Positions 32,818-41,282 of a stretch of 44,514 bases of DNA are shown in pieces. This DNA is from an uncultured Butyricimonas sp. (GTDB lineage Bacteria; Bacteroidota; Bacteroidia; Bacteroidales; Marinifilaceae). Position 1 is the first letter of the stretch; each line of letters starts with the position of its first letter. Below the pieces are notes generated by a model. The model did no database searches and was not told where the DNA came from. It worked only from the letters and a program-made list of their open reading frames with translations. The stretch lies in NCBI GenBank assembly GCA_944321845.1, contig CALUMT010000022.1, positions 1 through 44,514 of the forward strand, written 5' to 3'. A program made the translations under genes and the position numbers.

Positions 32818-34359
32818 TTACAAGCGTTTGCGCATCTCGAAATTTCTTAGTTCCAATTTATTCGCCCGCCGCTTTTGGGATTTCACGACCTCGTAACCTT
32901 TTCGCTCGAAGAAGGGTCTAGCGGTCAGGCTTACCTCGGAGGTTATTTCCGGAACGCCGAATTCTTGAGCCATTTTTTCTACCGCGGCCAATAAAAGCGT
33001 TGCCACGCCTTTTCCCTGCCAATCCTCATGCACGAACATGGAATGCAGGTAACCGTCCGGGTTCATGGAGGAGAAACCGATGATACGGCCTTCCCCGTCC
33101 AATGCCGCAATAAAAGAATTTTTGAGTAATAGATCTTCCCAATGCTCCAGGTCATCGCCACAGGAGGCCCAATCCTCGACTTCTTCCGGGGAATAGTCCC
33201 TGATATTGACATGAAGCACCGTGGAATGGAACAATGCCCGCATTTCCGGGGCATCTTCCACGGTAAGGGCCCGAAGCCTGTACGCCGGGGAGCATCCCTC
33301 GCCGGCAGTCCGTTTACGTAATTCTTTTACCATGATGTATTCCTCTCCTTTCGTTTTTATGATGTTGAATCCTTGTTTAAGATACAGGTTTACCGCGTAG
33401 TTTGCCCGCTGAACGGAAAGTGAAACCCGGGAGTAGCCTTCGGCTGCCAATAGGGCAAGCATCTCGGTCATGAGGCGGGTACCGATGCCCTTACCCCGGT
33501 GCGACGGGAGCAGAGACAGAGAGAGCGAGGGAGTCTCGTTGTCCACGTGCCCGTAATCAGGCATGATTCTCGCCCAGAGGGCTCCCACCACTTCCCTCTC
33601 AAGAGAAGCCACGAGGCAGTGATCGTCTTGCCTCGTCCCGAAATCCTCGATATACACGCTCAGTTCCGGCAAATCAATGACGTCCCGTGGAGGGGGTGCC
33701 ATTCCAGGAGGAATGAATATGGCCTGGTAAAGGAATTCCCTCAACAAGGGTATCTCGTCCCGGTGCAGGGGACGAATTGTATACCCGACCACGTTAGCCA
33801 TACCGCTTTCGCTCGTGTTGGCCCAATCACTCCTTGTCAGGAGGGTGAAATGTTCCGTCCGGGTGTCCCCGAGCGGAGAGATTTTCCCTTCCTCGGTGTG
33901 ATGGAATTTAAAGCCGCATTTATCCATGACACGACGGGAGCGGGTGTTTCCATCGTAATAACCGCACCATACCCTCGCCAAGCCCAGTTCGTCGAAGCAA
34001 CGTTGCAACAGGCGATTCACGGCCTCCGGTATCAATCCTTTCCCCCAATAGGGTACGCCAATCCAATAACCGATCTCGGCATCCCCTTCCCGCATATCGG
34101 CACTATGGACGCCATCCCCGAACATGATGCCCACGCTACCGACGGGTTCCCCGGTTTCCTTTAACACCACGGCATAGGTTTCCGGGGCGGAAAGTATATC
34201 CCGTATGACTTCCCTGCTATTCTCCACGGATTGATGGGGTGGCCAGCCGGCTATCGGTCCGACTGCCGGGTCCCGCGCGTATTTATAAAGTGCCGCGGCA
34301 TCGTCCTCTGTCCAGGGACGCAGCCACAGGCGTGGGGTCTCCATGCATATTTTTGCCAT
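32818..34359 (-). CDS. Triple GNAT acetyltransferase fusion
   Basis: A 513-residue protein made of three complete GNAT domains. Domain 1 (about 1-178) is RimJ/RimL-like (L-W-L-R-P-W-T-E-D-D-A; G-Y-W-I-G-V-P-Y-W-G-K-G-L; N-T-R-S-R-R-V-M-D-K-C-G-F). Domain 2 (about 185-345) has L-P-S-H-R-G-K-G-I-G-T-R-L. Domain 3 (about 355-500) has H-E-D-W-Q-G-K-G-V-A-T-L-L. Each keeps the acetyl-CoA loop Q/R-x-x-G-x-G/A. Substrates are unknown. The ATG at 34359 lies just after the stop of the upstream gene; a GTG at 34365 overlaps that stop, and ATG at 34344 is also possible. Confidence 0.88.
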   Translation of the reverse strand: MAKICMETPRLWLRPWTEDDAAALYKYARDPAVGPIAGWPPHQSVENSREVIRDILSAPETYAVVLKETGEPVGSVGIMFGDGVHSADMREGDAEIGYWIGVPYWGKGLIPEAVNRLLQRCFDELGLARVWCGYYDGNTRSRRVMDKCGFKFHHTEEGKISPLGDTRTEHFTLLTRSDWANTSESGMANVVGYTIRPLHRDEIPLLREFLYQAIFIPPGMAPPPRDVIDLPELSVYIEDFGTRQDDHCLVASLEREVVGALWARIMPDYGHVDNETPSLSLSLLPSHRGKGIGTRLMTEMLALLAAEGYSRVSLSVQRANYAVNLYLKQGFNIIKTKGEEYIMVKELRKRTAGEGCSPAYRLRALTVEDAPEMRALFHSTVLHVNIRDYSPEEVEDWASCGDDLEHWEDLLLKNSFIAALDGEGRIIGFSSMNPDGYLHSMFVHEDWQGKGVATLLLAAVEKMAQEFGVPEITSEVSLTARPFFERKGYEVVKSQKRRANKLELRNFEMRKRL

Positions 34360-34364
34360 ATTCA

Positions 34365-35216
34365 CTATTTTTTCCGATTGACGAGATTATCAAGCATTTT
34401 TTTCAGGTTCGCGGCGTTCTCTTCATCCGAGATGGAGGGGTCTTTCATGAAACGGGTACAAGGTAATTCCGGGCAACCGCCACAGTCCTTCCTTTTCCCG
34501 TCCTTACAGCATTGCCAGATGGGGCAGGTCTCGTGCCCGGTATATTGCAGCCAAAAGACTTTTCCCTTGATGGCCCGGCAACCACGACAAGCCCGCGGGA
34601 ATTGGGGACATTCCACGCACACGGCGCCACAGGGCGAAGGATAGAAGAAATCGTCTTTCCAATACCACCACTTGCATTTCTCCGGGTCGGGATTCTCCGA
34701 ATTGAGGAAGTATTCCAAGGCCCGGTACAAGTATAACTGGCAACGGTCCACGGTACAGCCACGCAGGCGACATTCCTTATCGTAAAGGTCTTCCGCTTTC
34801 TTGCCTCTCAAGGAGTCGATGGAGGTATAACCCATGGCCAGAAGGTCTTGCCTGGTACGTTCGCCAACATTGGGAATGCCTCGCAAGGTATGGTCTGTCG
34901 CTTTCCGCTTTTTCTCCCTGGGATATGGCAGTATCTTTTCCAAGGCTCCCACCACCTTCAACAAGGAGTCCTCGTGGTCCACGTCCAGAATGTAATGTTC
35001 CTTTGCCCCGTTATAAGGTATTCCGGTTTCGGCATTCTCCATTATTCCCGCTATGCCCGGGTGTTTCTTGACATAGGCTATATTATCGCATAGCAGGATA
35101 ACGGGTTTCTCGTTGAGATACACCATATAATCGCCGAACATCTTCCGGCAACGTACAATCCCGAGTTTCTGTACCCGGGAACAGATAAATTCTACAAGAT
35201 CAACACGAGTGGCCAT
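34365..35216 (-). CDS. TfoX-N / helix-hairpin-helix / cysteine-rich (DUF3795-like) fusion protein
   Basis: A 283-residue protein in three parts. Residues 1-95 resemble the TfoX N-terminal domain (V-R-C-R-K-M-F-G-D-Y-M-V-Y-L-N-E-K-P-V). Residues 105-172 resemble the TfoX C-terminal/Cdd1 'pathogenicity locus' helix-hairpin-helix (I-P-N-V-G-E-R-T-R-Q-D-L-L-A-M-G-Y; C-R-L-R-G-C-T-V-D-R-C). Residues 185-262 hold 13 Cys in C-G-A-V-C-V-E-C-P-type motifs, like DUF3795, possibly binding Zn or Fe-S. The role of such proteins is unknown; the HhH suggests nucleic-acid contact. It is translationally coupled to the triple GNAT gene. Confidence 0.78.
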   Translation of the reverse strand: MATRVDLVEFICSRVQKLGIVRCRKMFGDYMVYLNEKPVILLCDNIAYVKKHPGIAGIMENAETGIPYNGAKEHYILDVDHEDSLLKVVGALEKILPYPREKKRKATDHTLRGIPNVGERTRQDLLAMGYTSIDSLRGKKAEDLYDKECRLRGCTVDRCQLYLYRALEYFLNSENPDPEKCKWWYWKDDFFYPSPCGAVCVECPQFPRACRGCRAIKGKVFWLQYTGHETCPIWQCCKDGKRKDCGGCPELPCTRFMKDPSISDEENAANLKKMLDNLVNRKK

Positions 35217-35285
35217 ATTTCACGATTGAAAAACGTTGCCTTGCAAAGGTAAGAAAAGTGTGCTTTGAACACTTATCCCCGAGAA

Positions 35286-35325
35286 CAAAAAAGGAGCGGA
35301 CATTATACCCGAGAATGTCCGCTCC
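35286..35325 (-). terminator. Terminator of the TonB receptor-DUF362 operon
   Basis: On the minus strand, GGAGCGGACATT (35325-35314) pairs perfectly with AATGTCCGCTCC (35304-35293), 9-base loop, followed by a seven-T run (35292-35286), 19 bases after the DUF362 stop. Confidence 0.9.
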
Positions 35326-35343
35326 CTTAACTCCATGATCACG

Positions 35344-36324
35344 TTAATCAAGAACGATCAGCTGGTATTTCTGGCTTCCCAGGCCTATGGCTTCAGCATG
35401 GTCCAGGGTGTGCATGCCATGCCGGGAATCGATACGTTCCACGAGATGGATCTTGCCATGGTCTTTAGAGGAACGCACGAGGTCGGTACAAGCCTTGTCC
35501 AAGGCCACGGGATCGAGAGAGGCCAGTATCCCGATATCCCCCATTTGCGGCTCTTCCGGGGAGGAGTCGCAATCACAATCAACGGAGAGGTTATTGGCGA
35601 CACTGATATAAAGGATATTCTCCCCGCAATGATCGGCAACGGCTTTGGCCGCTTCCGCCATTGATTCCAGGAAGTCATCCTGTTCCGGGTTACCCCAGCT
35701 TGTCGTGCTCGTGCCAGCGGAATGAATCAGGCGTTTGCCGTTGGCCGAAGCGATACCGATTGACATGTTTTTAATAGCCCCACCGAAGCCTCCCATGGCA
35801 TGCCCCTTGAAATGCGAGAGGATGATGGTAAAATCATAATTCAGGTAGTTTTTTCCCACTATATCCCGGGTAAGATGTTTTCCTCCCGTAACGGGAAGCT
35901 CCACCTCCCCCGCCGCATCCATGATGTCGACGGGAGCGATTGCCGTGAAACCATGCTCCTTCGCCGCTTTCAGATGACTTTCCGTGTCGGAACGTCCGCC
36001 GCCATAAGCCGTATTGCATTCCACGATGGTTCCCTTTACTTTCTGCACCAGGTCCTTGATAAGGGATGGTTGCAGGAAATTATGTCCTCCCGGCTCCCCG
36101 GTTGAAAGTTTCACGGCCACCTTCCCCTTGGCTTCCCGTCCAAGAATCTCGTAAATCTTGATCAGGTTCTCGGGAGTTATTTCCTTGAACATATACACCT
36201 TAGGCAGCGACGTGCTTCCTTCAGTCGTGTTTTTTCCGGTCTCGACCGATTTCTCTTGTGCGTTCAGTCCCGTGGAGAACATGAACGATGTTACCAATAA
36301 AATTGTCAAGATTTTCTTTTTCAT
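35344..36324 (-). CDS. Exported DUF362-family protein
   Basis: A 326-residue protein with a signal peptide (1-22, F-S-T-G-L-N-A-Q) and one DUF362 domain, marked by K-L-S-T-G-E-P-G-G near 72, N-T-A-Y-G-G-G-R near 104, and S-H-F-K-G-H-A-M-G-G-F-G-G-A-I-K-N-M-S-I-G near 170. Many DUF362 proteins carry ferredoxin-type clusters; this one does not. The biochemical role is unsettled. It starts 26 bp after a TonB receptor gene and ends in a strong terminator, so the two form an operon, suggesting a periplasmic step on an imported metal or cofactor. Confidence 0.85.
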   Translation of the reverse strand: MKKKILTILLVTSFMFSTGLNAQEKSVETGKNTTEGSTSLPKVYMFKEITPENLIKIYEILGREAKGKVAVKLSTGEPGGHNFLQPSLIKDLVQKVKGTIVECNTAYGGGRSDTESHLKAAKEHGFTAIAPVDIMDAAGEVELPVTGGKHLTRDIVGKNYLNYDFTIILSHFKGHAMGGFGGAIKNMSIGIASANGKRLIHSAGTSTTSWGNPEQDDFLESMAEAAKAVADHCGENILYISVANNLSVDCDCDSSPEEPQMGDIGILASLDPVALDKACTDLVRSSKDHGKIHLVERIDSRHGMHTLDHAEAIGLGSQKYQLIVLD

Positions 36325-36350
36325 AAGACAAAACGATTAAAACAAATCCT

Positions 36351-38258
36351 TTAAAATTTCACGTTAAATCCTGCCATTACCGTGGCTCCCGGCATAGGAT
36401 AACCGGCATTGATCTCGTAATCCTGGGCCAGTAAATTCTCCCCGCGAGCCCATACCCCGAGCCAACGGGTAAGCTGAAAGAGCAGACGGGCATTCCATAA
36501 GGCAAAGGTTTCCTTTTCCTCCGGTTCCGTTCGCTTGTACAACCCGGCAATATATTGTATCCCCGTAGAAACATTCCAACGCCCACGGGCAAAATTCGCC
36601 CCGGCATAAAGTTTGTGCTCCGGTGCGGCAATGACCGGATTCTCCATGTGGAGGAAACTATAATTCCCGTCCAGGAACCAATACCGACCGAGACGCCAAG
36701 CGAACTGGAGCTCGACTCCGGTATTATCAATCTTCCCGGAATTCTGGTTCAGCATACCACTCCCGCTTGGATTCGGGAGCGTCTGTATCAGGTTTTTCCC
36801 ATCAATATAGAACAGGTTCATCCCGTACCGCAACCGACCATCCTGCAATTGCCCGGAGAAAGCAATCTCGTAATTCCACATGGATTCCGGTTTCAAATCC
36901 GGATTCCGCGGGGGAAACATGTACATCTCGCGGAGAATAGGGTACCGGAATCCTTTCGATGCAGAAACTTTCAATTCCATAGCCCGAGGCAAATGAAAGG
37001 CCAATCCCAGTTGTGGTACCCATTCCATCCCTACCCGGGAATGATGGTCGGCACGAATCCCGGCATTGAAAGTCAACCAAGAGGCTAGATGCTGACGGAA
37101 ATCAACGTACCCGGCCAATTCATCCTCGTGCTTATCCACCAGTTCAGTCTCTGTACCCACGTTCTCCCCGCTCACGTATTCGCTCCTGGCCCGTCCTCCA
37201 TAACGGAACCAATCGAAACCGACAGTCACCCGATTGCCCGTGAAAAACCGCGTACTCTGGTAAATCGAGATGCCCATCATATCATCCCGGGAATTAAAAC
37301 GGTCATCTTGCGGTTCCTCACCTTTACCAGGAGTATAACCGTCATTAATCCAATGTTTCCCCCAGTTGTAAAAGAAACTCAAGGCCCCGGAAGTCTTATC
37401 GAAATCATTTTCCAGGGACATCGAAGCCATTCCACGGGTGATTCGCTGATCTCCATCGAGCAAAGGAGCATCAACCGGTCCCGGGTAAGAGGCGTTAAAA
37501 TGAGTCAGATTTATATCGCCGTTCCATTTCCAATGTTCCATCAATTTATAAGCGAGCTTGGCATATCCCCCGTATTGCTCGAATTCCATGTCCGTCCGAT
37601 GACCGTCCGTGCGGTTATAGGACCCGGCAACGACACTTGAGAATCTCCCCTTCCGGATACGATTGGTCAATTCCGTCTCCAAGGTGTTGTAAGAACCATA
37701 AGCCACACGAGCGTGAGTATTCACCCCGTCCCGCTGCATTTTACGGGTCACAATATTCACGACACCTCCCATCGCGTTGGAACCGTAAAGCACGGAAGCC
37801 GGTCCTCTCAGGACCTCAACCCGCTCGGCCAGGAAGGATTGGTAGGCATCCGCAATGGGATGGCCAAAGATACCAGCATATTGCGGATGCCCATCGATCA
37901 AGACAATCAAACGCCCGGAACTACCACCTAATCCCCGAAGAGATATCGCGCCGGAAGCACCATCCGACACGCCGTATCCCATCATGCCCCGGGAGGTGAC
38001 AAACAGCCCGGGAATCTGTTCACGAAGCAAGGGTAATAACGAGGGTTGCATGGAACTCTCGATGCGGGAACGGTCAACCACGGACACAGTCTGTGACAGA
38101 TGCCGTACATCCATTTCGCCACGGGTCCCGGTGACAACAACTTCCTTTATATCATAAACACGGGTAGTATCCACTCGTTCCTGAGTATATCCCATCAAGG
38201 GCACCAATAATATCAGGGCCAAACCCGCCCCTCTGGTTATCTGTCGCATGATTTTCAT
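36351..38258 (-). CDS. TonB-dependent outer-membrane receptor (BtuB/CirA-like)
   Basis: A 635-residue receptor: signal peptide 1-25, TonB-box region with V-V-V-T-G-T-R-G at about 40-47, plug (about 50-160; R-V-E-V-L-R-G-P-A-S-V-L-Y-G-S-N-A-M-G-G-V-V-N-I-V-T), and a 22-strand barrel with F-R-Y-P-I-L-R-E-M-Y and N-P-D-L-K-P-E near 435-450, ending in Phe. It lacks the STN and carboxypeptidase-like domains of SusC, and no SusD accompanies it. No His lies between the FRxP and NPDL boxes, against a typical haem receptor. The substrate may be a metal chelate or cobamide. No cobalamin riboswitch was recognised upstream. A TATTTTTG box lies before the gene without a clear -33. Confidence 0.92.
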   Translation of the reverse strand: MKIMRQITRGAGLALILLVPLMGYTQERVDTTRVYDIKEVVVTGTRGEMDVRHLSQTVSVVDRSRIESSMQPSLLPLLREQIPGLFVTSRGMMGYGVSDGASGAISLRGLGGSSGRLIVLIDGHPQYAGIFGHPIADAYQSFLAERVEVLRGPASVLYGSNAMGGVVNIVTRKMQRDGVNTHARVAYGSYNTLETELTNRIRKGRFSSVVAGSYNRTDGHRTDMEFEQYGGYAKLAYKLMEHWKWNGDINLTHFNASYPGPVDAPLLDGDQRITRGMASMSLENDFDKTSGALSFFYNWGKHWINDGYTPGKGEEPQDDRFNSRDDMMGISIYQSTRFFTGNRVTVGFDWFRYGGRARSEYVSGENVGTETELVDKHEDELAGYVDFRQHLASWLTFNAGIRADHHSRVGMEWVPQLGLAFHLPRAMELKVSASKGFRYPILREMYMFPPRNPDLKPESMWNYEIAFSGQLQDGRLRYGMNLFYIDGKNLIQTLPNPSGSGMLNQNSGKIDNTGVELQFAWRLGRYWFLDGNYSFLHMENPVIAAPEHKLYAGANFARGRWNVSTGIQYIAGLYKRTEPEEKETFALWNARLLFQLTRWLGVWARGENLLAQDYEINAGYPMPGATVMAGFNVKF

Positions 38259-38439
38259 CTATTCTAATTTTCAATATTTAATCAGTACAAAAATATCACA
38301 TCTGTTTTTTTCTCCACGTACCATAATTACCGGAATTATTACCATTTTTATGGTTGCTCATCCCCTAATAACTATCACTTAACCGATAAGATATGGACGA
38401 AATTCATTATATTGAGATTGGCCCATCATCCCCGGTACA

Positions 38440-39333
38440 CTATTCCAACAAGGCTTCTTTCACCATGCTGGAAACAGTAGCGATTATGTCTTCTGTTTCT
38501 TTCTCCGTCAGGCCGGAATCCCGGACAAACACGGCGATAACGTATGCCTTTTTCCCCTCGGGAGAAAGGACAAAACCGATGTCGTTACAAGCCATAAGCC
38601 GACCTGCCGCATCCACGTAACCGCTTCCCGTTTTATGTCCCAACTTATAGCCGGAACCTTCAAACGGCCGAGCTAATCGATTCACCCCGGTTTCACAACC
38701 CAACATCAGATCCCGTATACAATCATAATAAGGCTCACCGATCACTTTCCCGTCAATAAATTTATCCAACAGCAAAGCCGCCGCATAAGGAGTACTCCAG
38801 TTCGCGTAACTCAACATGTGATCCCCGTACATATCCACCTCGTTATACCGGATAGCAACCCCTTCAATGCCTTGCCGCTTGATAAATGCCTCAACACCAT
38901 CCGTATCCACGAACCGATCAAACAACATATCACACACGAGATTATCGCTTTGCTGCAACGTGTATCCCAAGGCCTCGGCAACCGTTATTTCAACCCCGCC
39001 ATCAGGATATTTATCCCGCAACGGACTCCAGGTATCCGTCTGCAAATCGCTTGCCCGAACTTCTATCTTTGTATCCAAGGGCAATTGTTTCTCGGCCAAA
39101 AATGCGGAGACTCCAAGAGCTTGATGAAATTTAAAAACACTCATCATCGGGTAATGCACCCCATTATTCACCGTCAACGTATCGCCCCCGGACGTGATTA
39201 CCGCAATTCCTACCGTAGCATCCACTCCATTGGTGTAATCCTGTAAGTTTTTTCTCAAAGAATCCAATGATGTTGGATTACAACCTATTGCCATAAAACA
39301 AATTATGGCCGACAAAATAAAATTCCTATTCAT
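38440..39333 (-). CDS. Class A beta-lactamase, lipoprotein form
   Basis: A 297-residue serine beta-lactamase with lipobox M-A-I-G-C (Cys18). Catalytic motifs are complete: S-V-F-K at 65-68, S-D-N in Q-Q-S-D-N-L-V-C, the omega-loop Glu in R-Y-N-E-V-D-M, and K-T-G in G-H-K-T-G-S-G. It hydrolyses the beta-lactam ring in the periplasm; relatives in this phylum include CepA, CblA and CfxA, usually cephalosporinases or extended-spectrum types. The ATG at 39333 is chosen over 39411 because it yields a proper signal and lies after the promoter's predicted start near 39367. Whether it confers resistance is unknown. Confidence 0.93.
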   Translation of the reverse strand: MNRNFILSAIICFMAIGCNPTSLDSLRKNLQDYTNGVDATVGIAVITSGGDTLTVNNGVHYPMMSVFKFHQALGVSAFLAEKQLPLDTKIEVRASDLQTDTWSPLRDKYPDGGVEITVAEALGYTLQQSDNLVCDMLFDRFVDTDGVEAFIKRQGIEGVAIRYNEVDMYGDHMLSYANWSTPYAAALLLDKFIDGKVIGEPYYDCIRDLMLGCETGVNRLARPFEGSGYKLGHKTGSGYVDAAGRLMACNDIGFVLSPEGKKAYVIAVFVRDSGLTEKETEDIIATVSSMVKEALLE

Positions 39334-39372
39334 ATAAAAACCAAGCAATAACATTCGACAAAATAAAACGTT

Positions 39373-39403
39373 CAAAAATATATCATTTACCCCTACACAC
39401 AAA
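39373..39403 (-). promoter_or_regulatory. beta-lactamase promoter
   Basis: On the minus strand TTTG (39403-39400), 19-base spacer, TATTTTTG (39380-39373): full consensus, so expression is likely constitutive and fairly strong. No regulator gene is adjacent. Confidence 0.72.
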
Positions 39404-39513
39404 CAGTCCAAAATAATGGAAACAACAAAAGTTTAAGGGGAATGTCTATTTATCCTATCTATAACCAAAAATCAGCCTTATCTTTGTGCCGTTCAATATT
39501 AAGCCGTCATCAA

Positions 39514-40137
39514 ATGAAAGAAGTAAATCCCCAGGACACCACCCGAGCCTACGCTTTTGAAGCATGGATGAACGCCCCCATGCCCATGCTTACCTTTTTC
39601 AAAACATTAAACGTGCGTCCACTTATCCGGTTTAGTAAGCGAAAAGGTCTAAAATTCAATATGCTCATGTGCTGGTGTATCGGTAAGGCGGCACAAGACA
39701 TCAAAGAATTTTACATGCTACCGGTCGGCAAAAAGCTCATCCAATATGACAGTATCGCGGTCAATACCATTGTTGCCAATCGGCAAGGGGAAGTAAGCTC
39801 ATGCGACATTCCTTTTTCCCGAGATCTGCGACAATTCAATGACAATTACAAGAGACTAACAAAACAGGTCGCAGAAACTTGCGAGAATCACGATATTCCC
39901 GAAAGCATGGTCATCGGCAGTTCGGCTCTCGCCCAATATGAAATTGACGGGGCTGTTGGCATGTACAGCGGTATATTCAACAACCCATTTCTAATCTGGG
40001 GCAAATACAAGAAACACTTGTTTAAAACCACGCTCACCGTTTCTTTTCAATTTCACCACACCCAGATGGACGGGGCACATGCCGCCCGTTTCCTGGACAA
40101 CCTGCAAAAAGAAATCAATGGACTAAATTCCTATTAA
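39514..40137 (+). CDS. Chloramphenicol acetyltransferase-like (CatA-fold) acyltransferase
   Basis: A 207-residue CoA-dependent acyltransferase of the CAT fold. The catalytic H-H-T-Q-M-D-G, with His at 181/182, lies near the C-terminus as in CAT (H-H-x-x-C/A-D-G), and the early F-E-A-W segment and P-M-L-T-F-F-K-T are also CAT-like. True CAT inactivates chloramphenicol; many Bacteroidota CAT-like proteins have no shown resistance role. TATCTTTG at 39479-39486 puts the transcript start near 39492, favouring the ATG at 39514 over 39442. It is divergent from the beta-lactamase gene. Confidence 0.83.
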   Translation: MKEVNPQDTTRAYAFEAWMNAPMPMLTFFKTLNVRPLIRFSKRKGLKFNMLMCWCIGKAAQDIKEFYMLPVGKKLIQYDSIAVNTIVANRQGEVSSCDIPFSRDLRQFNDNYKRLTKQVAETCENHDIPESMVIGSSALAQYEIDGAVGMYSGIFNNPFLIWGKYKKHLFKTTLTVSFQFHHTQMDGAHAARFLDNLQKEINGLNSY

Positions 40138-40239
40138 TTCCCTGCCGTTATCCCGTGCTACAATGCTGCAAGCGTAATCATTTTTTAATACCCTTACACC
40201 ATTGTAGTGCAAAATCCATTTTCACTCAAGAGAAAAAGA

Positions 40240-40653
40240 TTACTGATGATCCTTCGTTTTTTCTACAAACAAAGTTATTTTATCTCCAAAGAATTGCTCT
40301 CTCTCGTTCGGGCCAATAACAGAAAACGTGGCATCCTCTATTCTATCTTTCCTCAATACACCGGTGAAACCTTCGATATAACTCTCTGTTATCTTATCGG
40401 AATCAGGTCGTTTTATATAGGGACTCTCAATTCGTATTTTCCCGTTTCGTATCTTATAGCTTGATTTTACATTCAAAAGATATAACGTGTTCTTTGTTTT
40501 AAAAGAAACAGAATCACTACTTTCAAATGTAATAGAAAAGCTCTGATTACCAAAAGTTTTTCCAATAATCATGTTTTCCATGCTCACCTGTTCTTTTTCG
40601 CATGAACACAAGCATACTCCCAATACAACCAAATAACCTAACATTCTCATCAT
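40240..40653 (-). CDS. Small lipoprotein of unknown function
   Basis: A 137-residue protein with a short signal and lipobox L-C-S-C (Cys18), so probably a lipoprotein. The mature part begins E-K-E-Q-V-S-M-E-N-M-I-I-G-K-T-F and alternates short hydrophobic and polar stretches, suggesting an all-beta domain of lipocalin or META-like size. No family was recognised. Convergent with the CAT-like gene. Confidence 0.65.
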   Translation of the reverse strand: MMRMLGYLVVLGVCLCSCEKEQVSMENMIIGKTFGNQSFSITFESSDSVSFKTKNTLYLLNVKSSYKIRNGKIRIESPYIKRPDSDKITESYIEGFTGVLRKDRIEDATFSVIGPNEREQFFGDKITLFVEKTKDHQ

Positions 40654-40771
40654 TTCTAAAATTCAAGCGATTAAACCTCGATATCTAACAATTATCATTC
40701 ATCCGACATCAAAGTTAGCCAAATTTATCACAGCACAAGTATTCCTTTCTAGAAATTTACATTATAGCAAT

Positions 40772-41119
40772 TCATTTTCCATATTTTCTGACAAACAGTT
40801 CCTTATTCTTCTTACCCCACTCCAGCATAGCATCAATAATTGGAATAAGTGTCATTCCCAGGGAGGTTATAGAATATTCAGAACGAGGCGGAAGTTCCGG
40901 GAAAATCGTTTTCTCAACTAAACCGTCTTCCACCAATTCTTTCAATTGTAAATCAATCACTCTCGGGGTGGCTTCCGGCAATGCCTTATGAAGTTCACTG
41001 GGACGCATCGACCGATAACGTAATTCATCCAATATACACGATTTCCATTTAGAATCAATCAGACTCATCGTCAATCGCAACGGACAATCCAAATCCACCG
41101 GAATCTTTCTTTCGTACAT
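40772..41119 (-). CDS. HxlR-family transcriptional regulator
   Basis: A 115-residue winged-helix protein: C-P-L-R-L-T-M-S-L-I-D-S-K-W-K near the start, Y-R-S-M-R-P-S-E-L-H-K-A-L-P-E-A-T-P-R-V-I-D recognition region, V-P/F-P-E-L-P-P-R-S-E-Y wing, then a dimerising C-terminal helix. The N-terminal Cys in D-C-P-L is the conserved redox-sensitive residue of many HxlR regulators. It is divergent from two flavodoxin-fold genes and probably controls them in response to quinones or other electrophiles. A TAATTTTG box precedes it. Confidence 0.9.
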   Translation of the reverse strand: MYERKIPVDLDCPLRLTMSLIDSKWKSCILDELRYRSMRPSELHKALPEATPRVIDLQLKELVEDGLVEKTIFPELPPRSEYSITSLGMTLIPIIDAMLEWGKKNKELFVRKYGK

Positions 41120-41201
41120 ACTGCTAATTGTTTTTACAAAATTACGAAAACCTCCTACAAAACAGGTACACCGAATAATTTTTCAATACATGAATAATTT
41201 T

Positions 41202-41263
41202 ACAGTACTTGTGCAAACGAGGACTACTCTCTAATTTTACAGCAAAATAATAACAAGGTACTA
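41202..41263. promoter_or_regulatory. Possible HxlR operators in the divergent gap
   Basis: ACAGTACTTGT (41202-41212) and ACAAGGTACT (41254-41263) are near reverse complements, and a related ACAGGTACACC sits around 41162-41172. HxlR/MarR-type proteins bind such short dyads. The likeness is approximate. Confidence 0.3.
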
Positions 41264-41282
41264 AAATAAATAAGTAAAGATT

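Noticed and set aside
38259-38400. Cobalamin riboswitch before the TonB receptor
   Set aside because: The leader is short and A/T-rich, with no conserved B12-box-like sequence visible.
40158-40207. CTACAATG/CATTGTAG inverted repeat between the CAT-like and lipoprotein genes
   Set aside because: Only 8 bp with a 34-base spacer and no T-run after the stem; weak as a terminator and likely chance.
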